From Pseudomonas costantinii (GTDB taxonomy: Bacteria > Pseudomonadota > Gammaproteobacteria > Pseudomonadales > Pseudomonadaceae): a stretch of DNA of 36,028 nucleotides. Position 1 is the first letter of the stretch. Every line of letters starts with the position of its first letter. The stretch lies in assembly GCF_001870435.1 (NCBI RefSeq), contig NZ_MDDR01000044.1:1-36028 (forward strand). The letters run 5' to 3'. Positions 1 through 8,451 of the stretch are shown here, in pieces. The translations under genes were made by a program, and so were the position numbers. The notes under the pieces were generated by a model. That model saw only the letters and a list, made by a program, of their open reading frames with translations. It had not been told where the DNA came from and searched no databases.

Positions 1-516
1 ATCGCGGACATTCTGATTGCCTATCTCAAGCGCAGCGGTTTTCGCACCGCCCACGCGCTCGACGGACGACGCGCCCTGGAAATGCACCACACGCTCAAGC
101 CGGACTTGGTGCTGCTGGATGTGCTGATGCCCCATGTGGACGGCTGGAAAGTGCTGGCCGAAGTGCGCCATCGCGGCAATACGCCAGTGATCATGCTCAC
201 GGCGCAGGACCAGGACCTGGACAAACTCATGGGCCTGCGCCTCGGCGCCGACGACTACATCGTCAAGCCATTCAACCCGGCAGAGGTCGTGGCCCGCACC
301 CAAGCAGTGCTCAGGCGCTCCATCGCCAACAACGACCGAACCAGCCTCGCCATGATCCGGGTGGACGCATTTGAAATTGATATCGAAAGCCATGAAGTGA
401 CGGTGAACATTGCAGGCAAAAGCGTTGCCTTGGCGCTGACCGTCACGGAGTTCAGGTTGCTGGCCCAGTTGGCCAAGGCGCCGAAAAGGGTGTTCAGCCG
501 CGCCGAACTGCTGGTC
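1..516. repeat. Left copy of a 516-bp exact terminal direct repeat
   Basis: Bases 1-516 are identical, in the same orientation, to the last 516 bases of the window. The copy lies wholly inside the response-regulator gene. The unit between the two copy starts is 35,512 bp. A repeat placed exactly at both window ends is what a circular sequence cut with an overlap, or a tandemly repeated unit, would give. The sequence alone cannot tell these apart. Confidence 0.97.
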
Positions 517-660
517 CTGTGCTCACCGGAAAGCGATAGCCTGGAGCGTACGGTCGACAGCCATATCAGTAAGTTGCGCCGCAAGATCGAAGACGTAGGG
601 TTGCAGGGCGTACCGACCAGTATCAGGGGTGTTGGCTACCGGTTTGGAAGTGCGTCGTGA
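1..660 (+). CDS. Response regulator, OmpR/PhoB (BaeR/SmeR-like) family, 5'-truncated by the window edge
   Basis: This is a DNA-binding response regulator partnered with the downstream kinase. The visible part has 219 codons and reads in frame from base 1. The missing first 30 codons are present at 35423-35512, giving a 249-residue protein when the ends are joined. In that numbering the receiver domain has the acidic pair E26/D27, the phospho-acceptor D70 in LLDVLMPHVDGW, and the conserved lysine of the IVKPF motif. A winged-helix output domain follows, ending in the RTVDSHISKLRRKI and RGVGYRF motifs typical of OmpR/PhoB proteins. The stop overlaps the kinase start (GTGA), so the two are translationally coupled. 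The family (BaeR/SmeR-like) is fairly sure; the stimulus and targets are unknown. Confidence 0.92.
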   Translation: MADILIAYLKRSGFRTAHALDGRRALEMHHTLKPDLVLLDVLMPHVDGWKVLAEVRHRGNTPVIMLTAQDQDLDKLMGLRLGADDYIVKPFNPAEVVARTQAVLRRSIANNDRTSLAMIRVDAFEIDIESHEVTVNIAGKSVALALTVTEFRLLAQLAKAPKRVFSRAELLVLCSPESDSLERTVDSHISKLRRKIEDVGLQGVPTSIRGVGYRFGSAS

Positions 661-1718
661 GAACGCTCAATGGTTTGAGCCGCCAGATCATGCTGTCCAT
701 GTCTGCCGTGGTGTTATGCGTGATCGCGCTGGCGGTGATTGGCTCTTATATTTTTTATGCATTGCTATGGACGTATTGGCCGCTCACCAACGAAGAAGCG
801 GATCAATGGTTACCGTCAAATATCGAATGGGCCTGGATGGGCCTGACCACCTGCGTCAGCCTGGCGGTGGGCTCGGTCGTGGCCTTGAAGTTATCTCGAC
901 GAATTCTCATGCCCTTGAACTCCGTGGCCGAGAACCTGCGCAAACTGGCCGACGGCGACCTGGATGTGCAAGCTATCGCTGACGAACAATCCATCGGTGA
1001 GGCCGCCATCCTGGTGGACGACTTCAACAGCATGGCCCAACGCTTGAAGCGTATGGCGCAAGAGCAGGCGTTCTGGAATGCGGCGATCGCCCACGAACTG
1101 CGCACGCCCCTGACCATCTTGCGCGGGCGCCTGCAAGGGCTGGCCGAAGGCGTATTCGAACCGGACACCGCGCAGTTCTACAGCCTGCTGGGCCAGGTAG
1201 AAGGCTTGACGCGCTTGATCGAGGATTTGCGCGTCGTTGGCCTGGCCGACAGCGGCTACCTTGAACTCAACCTGCAAGAAGCCGACCTGGCCGCTGGCAT
1301 TGAAGACGATGTGAGGTTGTTCGAGCCGAGCCTGGCGGCCGCCGGATTCGTGCTGCAACTGGACCTGCAACGCCGCACGATGCGGTGCGACCCCGCCAGG
1401 ATCCGCCAGGCCCTGCTAGCCTTACTGGACAATATCCGCAGGCACGCGACACCGGGTAACGTCATCGTCCACTTGAGCACCCGCGATGGCATTAACTACC
1501 TGCGCGTGCGGGATGACGGCCCCGGCATCGATGAGGGCTTTGCCACGCATATGTTCGAAGCCTTCCAGCGCGGCGAAAACTCCCGCTCCCGCGCCCAGGG
1601 TGGCAGCGGCCTGGGCCTGGCAGTGGTGCGCGCGATTGCGCTCGCCCATGGCGGGGCCGTGACCTGCCGGAAAATGGAAAACGGCGGAACGCTGCTCGAA
1701 CTCAGCTGGCATGTTTGA
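657..1718 (+). CDS. Sensor histidine kinase, BaeS/SmeS-like
   Basis: This inner-membrane sensor kinase of 353 residues starts with GTG overlapping the regulator stop by 3 bases. Two hydrophobic segments (about residues 11-36 and 58-78) leave only a very short periplasmic loop of about 20 residues. It may therefore sense within the membrane or through a partner. A HAMP linker follows (about 79-132). The H-box AIAHELRTPL has the phospho-accepting H146. The ATPase domain has N259 in LLDN, DDGPGI at about 286 and GGSGLGLAVV at about 315. All catalytic boxes are intact. The signal is unknown. BaeS/SmeS-type kinases often respond to envelope stress or toxic aromatic compounds, which would suit the neighbouring genes, but that link is inference. 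Confidence 0.92.
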   Translation: MRTLNGLSRQIMLSMSAVVLCVIALAVIGSYIFYALLWTYWPLTNEEADQWLPSNIEWAWMGLTTCVSLAVGSVVALKLSRRILMPLNSVAENLRKLADGDLDVQAIADEQSIGEAAILVDDFNSMAQRLKRMAQEQAFWNAAIAHELRTPLTILRGRLQGLAEGVFEPDTAQFYSLLGQVEGLTRLIEDLRVVGLADSGYLELNLQEADLAAGIEDDVRLFEPSLAAAGFVLQLDLQRRTMRCDPARIRQALLALLDNIRRHATPGNVIVHLSTRDGINYLRVRDDGPGIDEGFATHMFEAFQRGENSRSRAQGGSGLGLAVVRAIALAHGGAVTCRKMENGGTLLELSWHV

Positions 1719-1735
1719 TTTAACCAGGTACCGCG

Positions 1736-1927
1736 ATGCGCATCTTCTCGTTGATGTTCAAGAGCAACACCCGCTATCGACATTTCGCTTCAGTGGACGC
1801 CAACGGCGTTTGTATTGCGTTCAAGACCTGTCACGAAAAACCTGCCAACGGGCACTGGGTGGAAGTTGAACACCTCAATCTGTGCTGGCTGGGAAACGCC
1901 CTCCCCAGCCACGCCCGGATTGTTTAG
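1736..1927 (+). CDS. Small hypothetical protein (63 aa)
   Basis: A 63-codon frame begins 17 bases after the kinase stop with ATG preceded by AGGT about 8 bases upstream. The product is soluble in appearance, rich in aromatic and basic residues, with two cysteines and the stretch HWVEVEHLNLCWL. I do not recognise a domain. Its position directly behind the two-component pair and the absence of a competing frame make it a plausible real gene, probably cotranscribed with the kinase. No function is proposed. Confidence 0.45.
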   Translation: MRIFSLMFKSNTRYRHFASVDANGVCIAFKTCHEKPANGHWVEVEHLNLCWLGNALPSHARIV

Positions 1928-1974
1928 CAAAACCCGTCCTGTCTGTTTTTACGCAACCTCCGTGGCCTAGACCT

Positions 1975-2304
1975 ATGTCAACCGCACGACACTCCCAAGC
2001 CAACGCGTACTTATCAACGCTTGAAGACGCGTTAAGGCTGCATACCTTGCGGCTCAAGAAACTGCAGCGATTCTGGATTCCACTGCAACAGCGCGCGCCC
2101 AAATGGGTATTGGCGCTGTGGATTATTGGCGTCTGCGTATCGCTGGCAATCCAGTGTTACTCCCATTGGCTGGTGACCGCCCCGCTGATCTGCGGGTTGA
2201 TCGTGGTGGAAATAATCGTCGACGAGACGCAAATGACGCTGTTACTGCGCGCGGATCAAGCGCGCGACTTGCTCAGGGAGGCTCGGGACAGCTATCGGTA
2301 CTAG
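1975..2304 (+). CDS. Small membrane protein of unknown function (109 aa)
   Basis: The protein has a basic, helical N-terminal half (about residues 1-45). Two hydrophobic segments follow, WVLALWIIGVCVSLAI and LVTAPLICGLIVVEIIV (about 49-87), and then a charged tail rich in Arg and Asp. This suggests a two-pass inner-membrane protein. An upstream in-frame ATG at 1882 would overlap the 63-codon gene and lacks a good ribosome site, so I chose the ATG at 1975, although its own ribosome site is also weak. It follows the kinase and the 63-codon gene on the same strand and may be the last gene of that unit. No family was recognised. Confidence 0.55.
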   Translation: MSTARHSQANAYLSTLEDALRLHTLRLKKLQRFWIPLQQRAPKWVLALWIIGVCVSLAIQCYSHWLVTAPLICGLIVVEIIVDETQMTLLLRADQARDLLREARDSYRY

Positions 2305-2370
2305 ACGGGGCGGACGTACTGAGGGCATGAGGCTTGCAGATTATCGCTAAGCAATCAAAACCAATCCACC

Positions 2371-2382
2371 AATGGATCCAAT
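2371..2382. promoter_or_regulatory. Upstream VanO-like site
   Basis: AATGGATCCAAT differs by one base from ATTGGATCCAAT, the operator known for the Caulobacter GntR-type VanR. Its centre is about 103 bp upstream of the palindrome that overlaps the vanA -10 box, close to ten helical turns. The pair could be bridged by a repression loop, which is inference. Confidence 0.6.
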
Positions 2383-2447
2383 ACGTCAAAACTTAAAATA
2401 AGTGATCGATAATCGCACAAACAATCTAGGTAAATCAGCGTAAAATC

Positions 2448-2476
2448 TTGACGCTCGGCGAGCAGAACAATTTAAT
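2448..2476 (+). promoter_or_regulatory. vanAB sigma-70 promoter
   Basis: TTGACG (2448-2453) and TTTAAT (2471-2476) are separated by exactly 17 bases and lie about 45 bases before the vanA ATG. The -10 hexamer is inside the 20-bp palindrome at 2470-2489, so a repressor bound there would block polymerase. Confidence 0.7.
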
Positions 2477-2489
2477 GGATCCATTAAAT
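2470..2489. promoter_or_regulatory. Probable VanR operator, 20-bp perfect palindrome
   Basis: ATTTAATGGA followed by its exact complement TCCATTAAAT forms a perfect palindrome over the vanA -10 region. Its core AATGGATCCATT matches the known VanO core (TGGATCCA). The vanR gene of the matching regulator family lies just past vanB. Release by vanillate is expected from the family and is not shown here. Confidence 0.75.
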
Positions 2490-2518
2490 AAAAATAATCA
2501 CTCGCCTGGAGAGTCTCC

Positions 2519-3580
2519 ATGTACCCCAAGAACACTTGGTACGTTGCCTGTACGCCTGATGAAATCGCTCAAAAACCTCTGGGTCGGCAGATCTGCGGTG
2601 AAAAAATGGCGTTTTATCGTGGCCTGGACGGCAACGTCGTGGCCGTCGAGGACTTCTGCCCCCATCGTGGCGCACCTCTGTCTCTGGGCTATGTCGAAAA
2701 CGGCAACCTGGTCTGCGGCTACCACGGCCTGGTCATGGGCGGCGACGGCAAGACCGTCGAAATGCCTGGGCAACGGGTGCGTGGCTTTCCGTGCAACAAG
2801 ACCTTTGCTGCGGTTGAACGCTACGGTTTCATCTGGGTGTGGCCCGGCGATCAAGCCCTGGCTGACCCCGCACTGATCCACCACCTGGAATGGGCGGTGA
2901 GTGATCAGTGGGCCTATGGCGGCGGGTTGTTTGACATCCAGTGCGATTACCGCCTGATGATCGACAACCTGATGGACCTGACCCACGAAACCTATGTTCA
3001 CGCCTCCAGCATCGGTCAGAAAGAAATCGACGAAGCGCCACCCGTGACAACGGTCGAAGGCGACGAAGTGGTCACCGCCCGGCACATGGAAAACATTATG
3101 GCCCCGCCGTTCTGGCGCATGGCCCTGCGCGGCAACAACCTCGCCGACGATGTGCCGGTGGACCGCTGGCAGATCTGCCGTTTTACCCCGCCCAGCCATG
3201 TGCTGATCGAAGTCGGCGTGGCCCACGCCGGCAGGGGTGGCTACAACGCCGCACCCGAACACAAGGCCGCCAGCATCGTGGTGGACTTCATCACCCCACA
3301 AACTGACACCTCGATCTGGTACTTCTGGGGCATGGCGCGCAGCTTCAACCCACAGGACCAGGCACTGACCGCCAGTATTCGCGAAGGCCAGGGGAAGATC
3401 TTCAGCGAAGACCTGGAGATGCTCGAACGCCAGCAACAGAACTTGCTCGCCCACCCGACGCGCAACCTGCTCAAGCTCAATATCGATGCTGGCGGCGTGC
3501 AGTCACGCAAGATCCTGGAACGGCTGATCGCCAAGGAACGTGCGCTCGAACCGCAACTGATCGCCACGACCAGCGCCTGA
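2519..3580 (+). CDS. vanA: Vanillate O-demethylase, Rieske oxygenase subunit
   Basis: VanA hydroxylates the methoxy group of vanillate, giving protocatechuate and formaldehyde, with electrons from VanB. The 353-residue protein shows the N-terminal Rieske centre C47-x-H49 and C66-x2-H69 (CPHRGAP and CGYHG). The mononuclear iron site is in NLMDLTHETYVH with D153, H156 and H161. Length and N-terminus (MYPKNTWYVA) are typical of VanA. The ATG is preceded by GGAGAG at good spacing. It is the first gene of a vanAB operon with a recognisable sigma-70 promoter and VanO-like operators. Related Rieske demethylases act on syringate or dicamba, but the adjacent vanillate-producing genes support vanillate. 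Confidence 0.95.
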   Translation: MYPKNTWYVACTPDEIAQKPLGRQICGEKMAFYRGLDGNVVAVEDFCPHRGAPLSLGYVENGNLVCGYHGLVMGGDGKTVEMPGQRVRGFPCNKTFAAVERYGFIWVWPGDQALADPALIHHLEWAVSDQWAYGGGLFDIQCDYRLMIDNLMDLTHETYVHASSIGQKEIDEAPPVTTVEGDEVVTARHMENIMAPPFWRMALRGNNLADDVPVDRWQICRFTPPSHVLIEVGVAHAGRGGYNAAPEHKAASIVVDFITPQTDTSIWYFWGMARSFNPQDQALTASIREGQGKIFSEDLEMLERQQQNLLAHPTRNLLKLNIDAGGVQSRKILERLIAKERALEPQLIATTSA

Positions 3581-3658
3581 TAAAGGCGCCCTGCCCCAAA
3601 CCTTGCGCCGAATAATCAGAAGTGACCGCCCAGTGCGGCAACACTCCGAGGACTGAAC

Positions 3659-4609
3659 ATGATTGATGTCGTGGTGGTATCCCGTAACAACGAAGCCCAG
3701 GATATTTGCAGCTATGAACTAGCGAGTGTCGATGGCAACCCACTGCCGGCCTTCAGCGCCGGCGCGCACATCGACGTGCACCTGCCGGGTGGGCTGATCC
3801 GCCAGTATTCCCTGTGCAACCATCCTGAAGAACGGCACCGTTACCTGATCGGCGTCCTCAAGGACCCAAGCTCCCGGGGCGGCTCGCAAAGCCTGCATGA
3901 ACACATACGCCAGGGCGACCACCTGAAGGTCAGCGAACCGCGCAACCTGTTCCCACTGGCACACGGTGCCCGACGCAGCCTGCTGTTTGCCGGCGGAATC
4001 GGCATCACGCCGATTCTGTGCATGGCCGAGCGCCTTGCCCATGCGGGTGCCGACTTCGAACTGCATTATTGCGCCCGCTCCAGCGAGCGTGCGGCCTTTG
4101 TCCAGCGTCTCAAGGCATCATCATTTGCTGAACGGGTATTCCTGCACTTCGATGAGCAACCCGACACCGCCTTGAAGGCCGCCGAGGTCCTGGCCACGCC
4201 TGAAGACAACGTGCACCTCTACGTCTGCGGCCCCGGTGGCTTCATGCAGCATGTGCTCGACAGTGCCCGTGGGCTGGGCTGGCAGGAGAGCTGCCTGCAT
4301 CGCGAATACTTCTCTGCGACGCCGATAGACAGCAGCCTCGACGGAAGCTTTTCGGTCAAGGTCGGCAGCAGCGGCCAGGTATTCGACATACCGGCGGACA
4401 AGACAGTGGTCCAGGTCCTGGAAAGCCATGGCATCGAGATTGCCGTGTCTTGCGAACAAGGCATCTGCGGCACGTGCCTGACCCGTGTGCTGGAAGGCGT
4501 CCCGGAGCACCGCGACCTGTTTCTCACAGAGCAGGAACAAGCCCTGAACGACCAGTTCACGCCCTGCTGTTCGCGCTCGAAAACCCCGCTGCTGGTGCTC
4601 GATATCTGA
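3659..4609 (+). CDS. vanB: Vanillate O-demethylase, reductase subunit
   Basis: VanB passes electrons from NAD(P)H through flavin and a plant-type 2Fe-2S cluster to the Rieske centre of VanA. In 316 residues it has a ferredoxin-reductase-like flavin domain (RQYSLCN, about 44-50), a nucleotide-binding domain (FAGGIGITPI and YVCGPGGFM), and a C-terminal ferredoxin with cysteines 265, 270, 273 and 303 (CEQGICGTC). It starts 78 bases after vanA with GAGGAC before the ATG, and both are on one transcript. It ends 6 bases from the end of convergent vanR. No missing residues were seen. Confidence 0.95.
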   Translation: MIDVVVVSRNNEAQDICSYELASVDGNPLPAFSAGAHIDVHLPGGLIRQYSLCNHPEERHRYLIGVLKDPSSRGGSQSLHEHIRQGDHLKVSEPRNLFPLAHGARRSLLFAGGIGITPILCMAERLAHAGADFELHYCARSSERAAFVQRLKASSFAERVFLHFDEQPDTALKAAEVLATPEDNVHLYVCGPGGFMQHVLDSARGLGWQESCLHREYFSATPIDSSLDGSFSVKVGSSGQVFDIPADKTVVQVLESHGIEIAVSCEQGICGTCLTRVLEGVPEHRDLFLTEQEQALNDQFTPCCSRSKTPLLVLDI

Positions 4610-4615
4610 AACGTG

Positions 4616-5329
4616 TCATGACGCGGGCAGGATGACCTTCATCCGCTCGTTTTCGGTCGCAGAGCTGAAGATCTCGGCGTAACGCAAGGTCGCGTTGGCG
4701 TGCTCACGCATGATCGCTTCGGCACGCGCGCCCTGGCGATTGACCAGGGCATCGAATACCGAATGGTGTTGCATGTGGGCATAGTTGAACCGCCGGTATT
4801 CTCGGGCCAGGTCCTCGCGATCCACTGCCAGCGCGGTCACCGACGCGAACGGCAAATGATCATTGCGCGCCAGGGCATCGGCGATGGCCGGGTTGTGGCT
4901 GCCGTCGACGATGACCTGATGAAAACGCATGTTGAGATCGTGATACACCTCAAGGTCATCCTCAGTCACATAGCCCTTGGCGAACAGCTGATCACCCTCC
5001 ACCAGGCAGCGCTCAAGTACGCCGCGCGCCTCATCGGATAAGCCACGTTCAGCGGTTTGACGCGCCGCCAGGCCTTCGAGCACGCCCCGCACTTCGACCG
5101 CGCCGGCGATGTCGCTGGCGCTGACCGAACGCACCTGGTATCCCCGCCCACCAAACGGCACCAGCAGACCTTCCTGCTCCAGAGTACGAAACGCCATGCG
5201 AACGGGCATGCGTGACACGCCGAAGCGCTGCGCCGTCGGAGTCTCCATCAAGCGCTCCCCCGCCGCCAACTCGCCGCAGGCAATCATTTTGCGCAGTGCA
5301 ACCAGCACCAATTGACCGGGCTTGCTCAT
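4616..5329 (-). CDS. vanR: GntR-family (FadR/FCD) repressor, probable VanR
   Basis: The 237-residue protein has an N-terminal winged helix (RFGVSRMPVRMAFRTLEQEGLL, about 40-61) and a C-terminal all-helical FCD ligand domain with the usual metal-site histidines (about 130-190). The ATG at 5329 is chosen because GGAAG lies about 9 bases upstream; a 14-codon extension lacks such a site. It converges on vanB. Palindromes before vanA match the GntR VanR operator, supporting the name VanR. It lies 66 bases behind acd on the same strand, so it may also be read from the ferulate operon, which would be an unusual link between the two regulons. Confidence 0.85.
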   Translation of the reverse strand: MSKPGQLVLVALRKMIACGELAAGERLMETPTAQRFGVSRMPVRMAFRTLEQEGLLVPFGGRGYQVRSVSASDIAGAVEVRGVLEGLAARQTAERGLSDEARGVLERCLVEGDQLFAKGYVTEDDLEVYHDLNMRFHQVIVDGSHNPAIADALARNDHLPFASVTALAVDREDLAREYRRFNYAHMQHHSVFDALVNRQGARAEAIMREHANATLRYAEIFSSATENERMKVILPAS

Positions 5330-5395
5330 CCAGGCAACTTCCAGAAAACGTAGGCCGCCATAGTACCGCAAGCCTCGCTCCAGAGTCTGGACGCG

Positions 5396-7150
5396 TCAGA
5401 CAAACGCCAGCGCCGCGCGCGCACCTTCGATTGCGCCCACGTGCTGCGCCACTCGGGACGGCAAGTAATCGAAAAAGAACCCGGCGCTTTGCAGCTTGCC
5501 CGCGCGCAGCGGATCCTCTTCGGGCAGCGTCCTGGAGACCCGCGCCGCCCGCGCCCAGGCCAGGGCCAGCAGCGTCACACCGCACAACTGGAGGAAATCC
5601 CCGGCGGCCCGATACGGGTATTCGCGGTCCTCGCAGGCACGTTCTCGAATGTCGTCGACCATGGCCGCCAGCACGTCGCATAGATTGCCCAGCGCAGCGG
5701 CAAAACCTGCGCACTCAACCCATTCGCCGCCCTGCCCGGCCTCAGCACGCAGTTCAGTCAGCAGCAGCCCGAAGGCACGGCCCTCGTCCCCCAGGACCTT
5801 GCGCAACAACAGGTCATTGGCCTGAATCTCGTTGCTGCCTTCGTAGATCATGGCGATGCGACTGTCACGCAGCGTTTGCTCGATGGCGAACTCGGTGACG
5901 TAGCCGTAACCGCCAAAGACCTGTAAGGCATTGCTTGCCTGACGGAACCCCTGCTCGGTGAAAAACGCCTTGATGATCGGCGTCAACAATTGCGCCAGTT
6001 GCCCGGCCTGCTGACGCACCTGTGGGGACGGGTCATGCTCGGCCTGATCCAGCAAATGCGCCGCCCAATAGCCGATGGCCCGCATCCCCTCACTGGTGGT
6101 GCGCAACTCCAGCAACACGCGGCGCATGGCCGGGTGATAGCAAATCGGGTCAGCCGCCTGGGCCGCCACCTCTTCGGGCCGTGACGGCGCGCGCATTTGC
6201 ATGCGCTCGGCGGCGTACTGTCGGGCGTTCTGCCAGGCCGCTTCGACATGCCCCAGACCTTGCAGGCCAACATGCAGGCGCGCCGAATTCATCATCACGA
6301 ACATCGCCGCCAGTCCAGCGTTGGCCTCGCCGACCAGCCAGCCCTGGGCGCCGTCGAACACCAAGGAGCATGTGGCGCTGCCCTTGATGCCCATCTTGTG
6401 TTCGATGCCATCACAGCGCACGCCATTAGCCTGGCCATCGTCCAATTGCTTGGGTACCAGGAACAGGGAAATCCCACGACTGCCCGGCGGCGCATCGGGC
6501 AAGCGCGCCAGCACCAGATGCAGAATATTGGCGGTGAGGTCGTGCTCGCCACCGGAGATAAACAACTTGCTGCCGCTGAGGCGATAACTGCCGTCCTCCC
6601 AGGGTTGCGCGCGACAGCGCAGCAGGCCGATATCGCTGCCCGCCTGAGGTTCAGTCAGGCACATGGTGGGTAAGGTCCGGCCACTGACGATTTCGGGCAG
6701 GTAGCTCGCCTGCAGCCAAGGTGCGGCGTGGGTCTTGAGGCACAGGTAGGCGCCGTGGGCGATTCCGGTGTACATGGCCCAGGCGTGATTGCTGGCGTAG
6801 AGCATTTCTTGCAGCGCCGCGTCGAGCAGTTGCGGCAAACCTTGCCCACCCAACGCCTCGGCGCACGCCATCGCCGGCCAGCCACCGTCGACATAGGTCC
6901 GATACGCCTCGGCAAAACCGTCTGGCGTGCTGACCTGGCCCGCTAACCAGCGGCAGCCTTGACGATCACCGCTGCTGTTCAGGGGCGCCAGCACCTCTTG
7001 ACTGAAGCGCCCCGCTTCTTCCAGCACCTGGACCGCCAGCGGCATGTCCAACGCCTCGAACGCCGGACTACGGTTCCACGCATCGGGTGCCTGCAGCCAA
7101 TGCTCAAGCACAAATTGCATGTCGCGCAGGGGCGCCTGATAGCTCCACAT
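5396..7150 (-). CDS. acd: Acyl-CoA dehydrogenase (Acd) of the ferulate cluster
   Basis: This FAD-dependent acyl-CoA dehydrogenase has 584 residues, the long-type family with an extended N-terminus and an extra C-terminal helical domain. Visible motifs are the FAD/substrate region MCLTEPQAGSDIG, FISGGEH, and the catalytic-glutamate segment IYEGSNEIQ. The start is placed at 7150 because GAGG stands 6 bases before that ATG; the ATG at 7162 lacks a ribosome site. In ferulate clusters of Pseudomonas sp. HR199 and P. putida an acd gene accompanies aat, and these are thought to serve a beta-oxidative side route not needed for growth on ferulate. The true substrate here is unknown. Confidence 0.85.
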   Translation of the reverse strand: MWSYQAPLRDMQFVLEHWLQAPDAWNRSPAFEALDMPLAVQVLEEAGRFSQEVLAPLNSSGDRQGCRWLAGQVSTPDGFAEAYRTYVDGGWPAMACAEALGGQGLPQLLDAALQEMLYASNHAWAMYTGIAHGAYLCLKTHAAPWLQASYLPEIVSGRTLPTMCLTEPQAGSDIGLLRCRAQPWEDGSYRLSGSKLFISGGEHDLTANILHLVLARLPDAPPGSRGISLFLVPKQLDDGQANGVRCDGIEHKMGIKGSATCSLVFDGAQGWLVGEANAGLAAMFVMMNSARLHVGLQGLGHVEAAWQNARQYAAERMQMRAPSRPEEVAAQAADPICYHPAMRRVLLELRTTSEGMRAIGYWAAHLLDQAEHDPSPQVRQQAGQLAQLLTPIIKAFFTEQGFRQASNALQVFGGYGYVTEFAIEQTLRDSRIAMIYEGSNEIQANDLLLRKVLGDEGRAFGLLLTELRAEAGQGGEWVECAGFAAALGNLCDVLAAMVDDIRERACEDREYPYRAAGDFLQLCGVTLLALAWARAARVSRTLPEEDPLRAGKLQSAGFFFDYLPSRVAQHVGAIEGARAALAFV

Positions 7151-7209
7151 GGGAAACCTCATCGGATAAAAAAGGAGTCACTCGCCCCGCTGGACGAGCC
7201 GTTGAAACC

Positions 7210-8451
7210 TCAGGCGCGATACGCCGGGTTCTCGATCAACAACGCCATGCCCTGCCCGCCCCCCACACACGCAGCGGCAATCCCGTAGCGCAGGTTGTGC
7301 CGGCGCAATTGCTGGGCCAGGGTCATGACCAGGCGCAGGCCGGTGGCGGCCAATGGATGCCCCACCGCCAGGGAGCCGCCCTGGACGTTGAGTCGGCTAA
7401 CGTCCAGCTCCAGTTCCTGAGCCACCGCCAGCACCTGGGCGGCCTGGGCTTCGTTGATCTCGAAACGGCCGATGTCTTCCAGGCGCAACCCGCTGCGTTG
7501 CAGCAACAAACGGATCGCCGGCGCCGGGCCGATCCCCATTAAGGCTGGATCCACGCCGACCACCGCACTGGCCAGCAGATAAGCCAGCACCGGACGCGTA
7601 CAGGCCGACGCTCGCCCCACTAACGCCGCCGCCGCGCCATCGACCACCGCGCAACTGTTGCCGGCAGTTTGCACCCCCTCGGCATGCACGGCGCGCAAGC
7701 GGGCCAGCGCCGCAAGGTCGGTGGAGCGTGGGTGGCTGTCCTCGGTGACGGCGCCGGCCCGGCGCGCCAGGCTAATGCCCCGGGGCTGATAACCTTCCAG
7801 CTCGAACACTTGGTTATCGACCGTCACGATCTCTTCGGCCCATGCCCCTGCACGCTGCGCCTGCAACGCGCGCTGATGGCTGTCGCAGGCGTAGCGGTCC
7901 ACCGCCTCGCGACTCAGGCCATAACGCCGCGCCAGGTTGTCAGCGGTGGCGATCATGTCCAGGCCTGGGGCCGGGTCGTACAGCGCCTCCCAGAGAAAAT
8001 CCTTGAACTGTACTTCGCCGCCGAGGCGAAACCCGTCCCTGTGGGTGTAAGCCGCAATGGGGTTGCGCGACATCGATTCACTGGCCACGCACAAGGCCAG
8101 TTGCACCTCGTCACGCAGTTGTTCCGCGGCCTGGCGCAACAGCTCGAAACCGGTGGCGCAGATGCGCTGCACCCCCAGCGCCGGGACCGACTGCGCCACA
8201 CCGCTGTACAACCCGATATGCCGTGGCAGCAAGTAGGCGTCGAAGCTGGCCTGGGCCATGGAGCCGGCCAGTACGCTGTCCACCGCCTGAGGTTCGATGC
8301 CGGCGCGCGCCAGCACTTCGCGGCCGACCTTGATGCCCAGGTCGATGGGCGACACCTGGGACAGGGCTCCGCCGAGGTCGACCCAAGGGGTGCGCACCGC
8401 GTCGAAAATCGCCACATCGGCAAACGCCGAATATTGCCCGACGCGGTTCAA
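7210..8451 (-). CDS. aat: Acetyl-CoA acyltransferase (beta-ketothiolase), Aat
   Basis: This thiolase of 413 residues has all three catalytic elements: C98 (RICATGF), H365 (GGSLAVGHPLAATG) and C395 (CVGGGQG). Thiolases cleave beta-ketoacyl-CoA to acetyl-CoA and a shortened acyl-CoA. Placed between fcs and acd, it could cleave a vanilloyl-acetyl-CoA intermediate if feruloyl-CoA were beta-oxidised. In Pseudomonas HR199 the homologue was dispensable for ferulate use. The apparent start is TTG overlapping the fcs stop (TTGA), without a clear ribosome site, so translation probably depends on coupling. A GTG 12 codons inward is an alternative start. Confidence 0.88.
   Translation of the reverse strand: MNRVGQYSAFADVAIFDAVRTPWVDLGGALSQVSPIDLGIKVGREVLARAGIEPQAVDSVLAGSMAQASFDAYLLPRHIGLYSGVAQSVPALGVQRICATGFELLRQAAEQLRDEVQLALCVASESMSRNPIAAYTHRDGFRLGGEVQFKDFLWEALYDPAPGLDMIATADNLARRYGLSREAVDRYACDSHQRALQAQRAGAWAEEIVTVDNQVFELEGYQPRGISLARRAGAVTEDSHPRSTDLAALARLRAVHAEGVQTAGNSCAVVDGAAAALVGRASACTRPVLAYLLASAVVGVDPALMGIGPAPAIRLLLQRSGLRLEDIGRFEINEAQAAQVLAVAQELELDVSRLNVQGGSLAVGHPLAATGLRLVMTLAQQLRRHNLRYGIAAACVGGGQGMALLIENPAYRA

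Noticed and set aside
2498..3454. Long open frame antisense to vanA
   Set aside because: Shadow of a GC-rich coding strand; no ribosome site or domain, while vanA has complete catalytic motifs.
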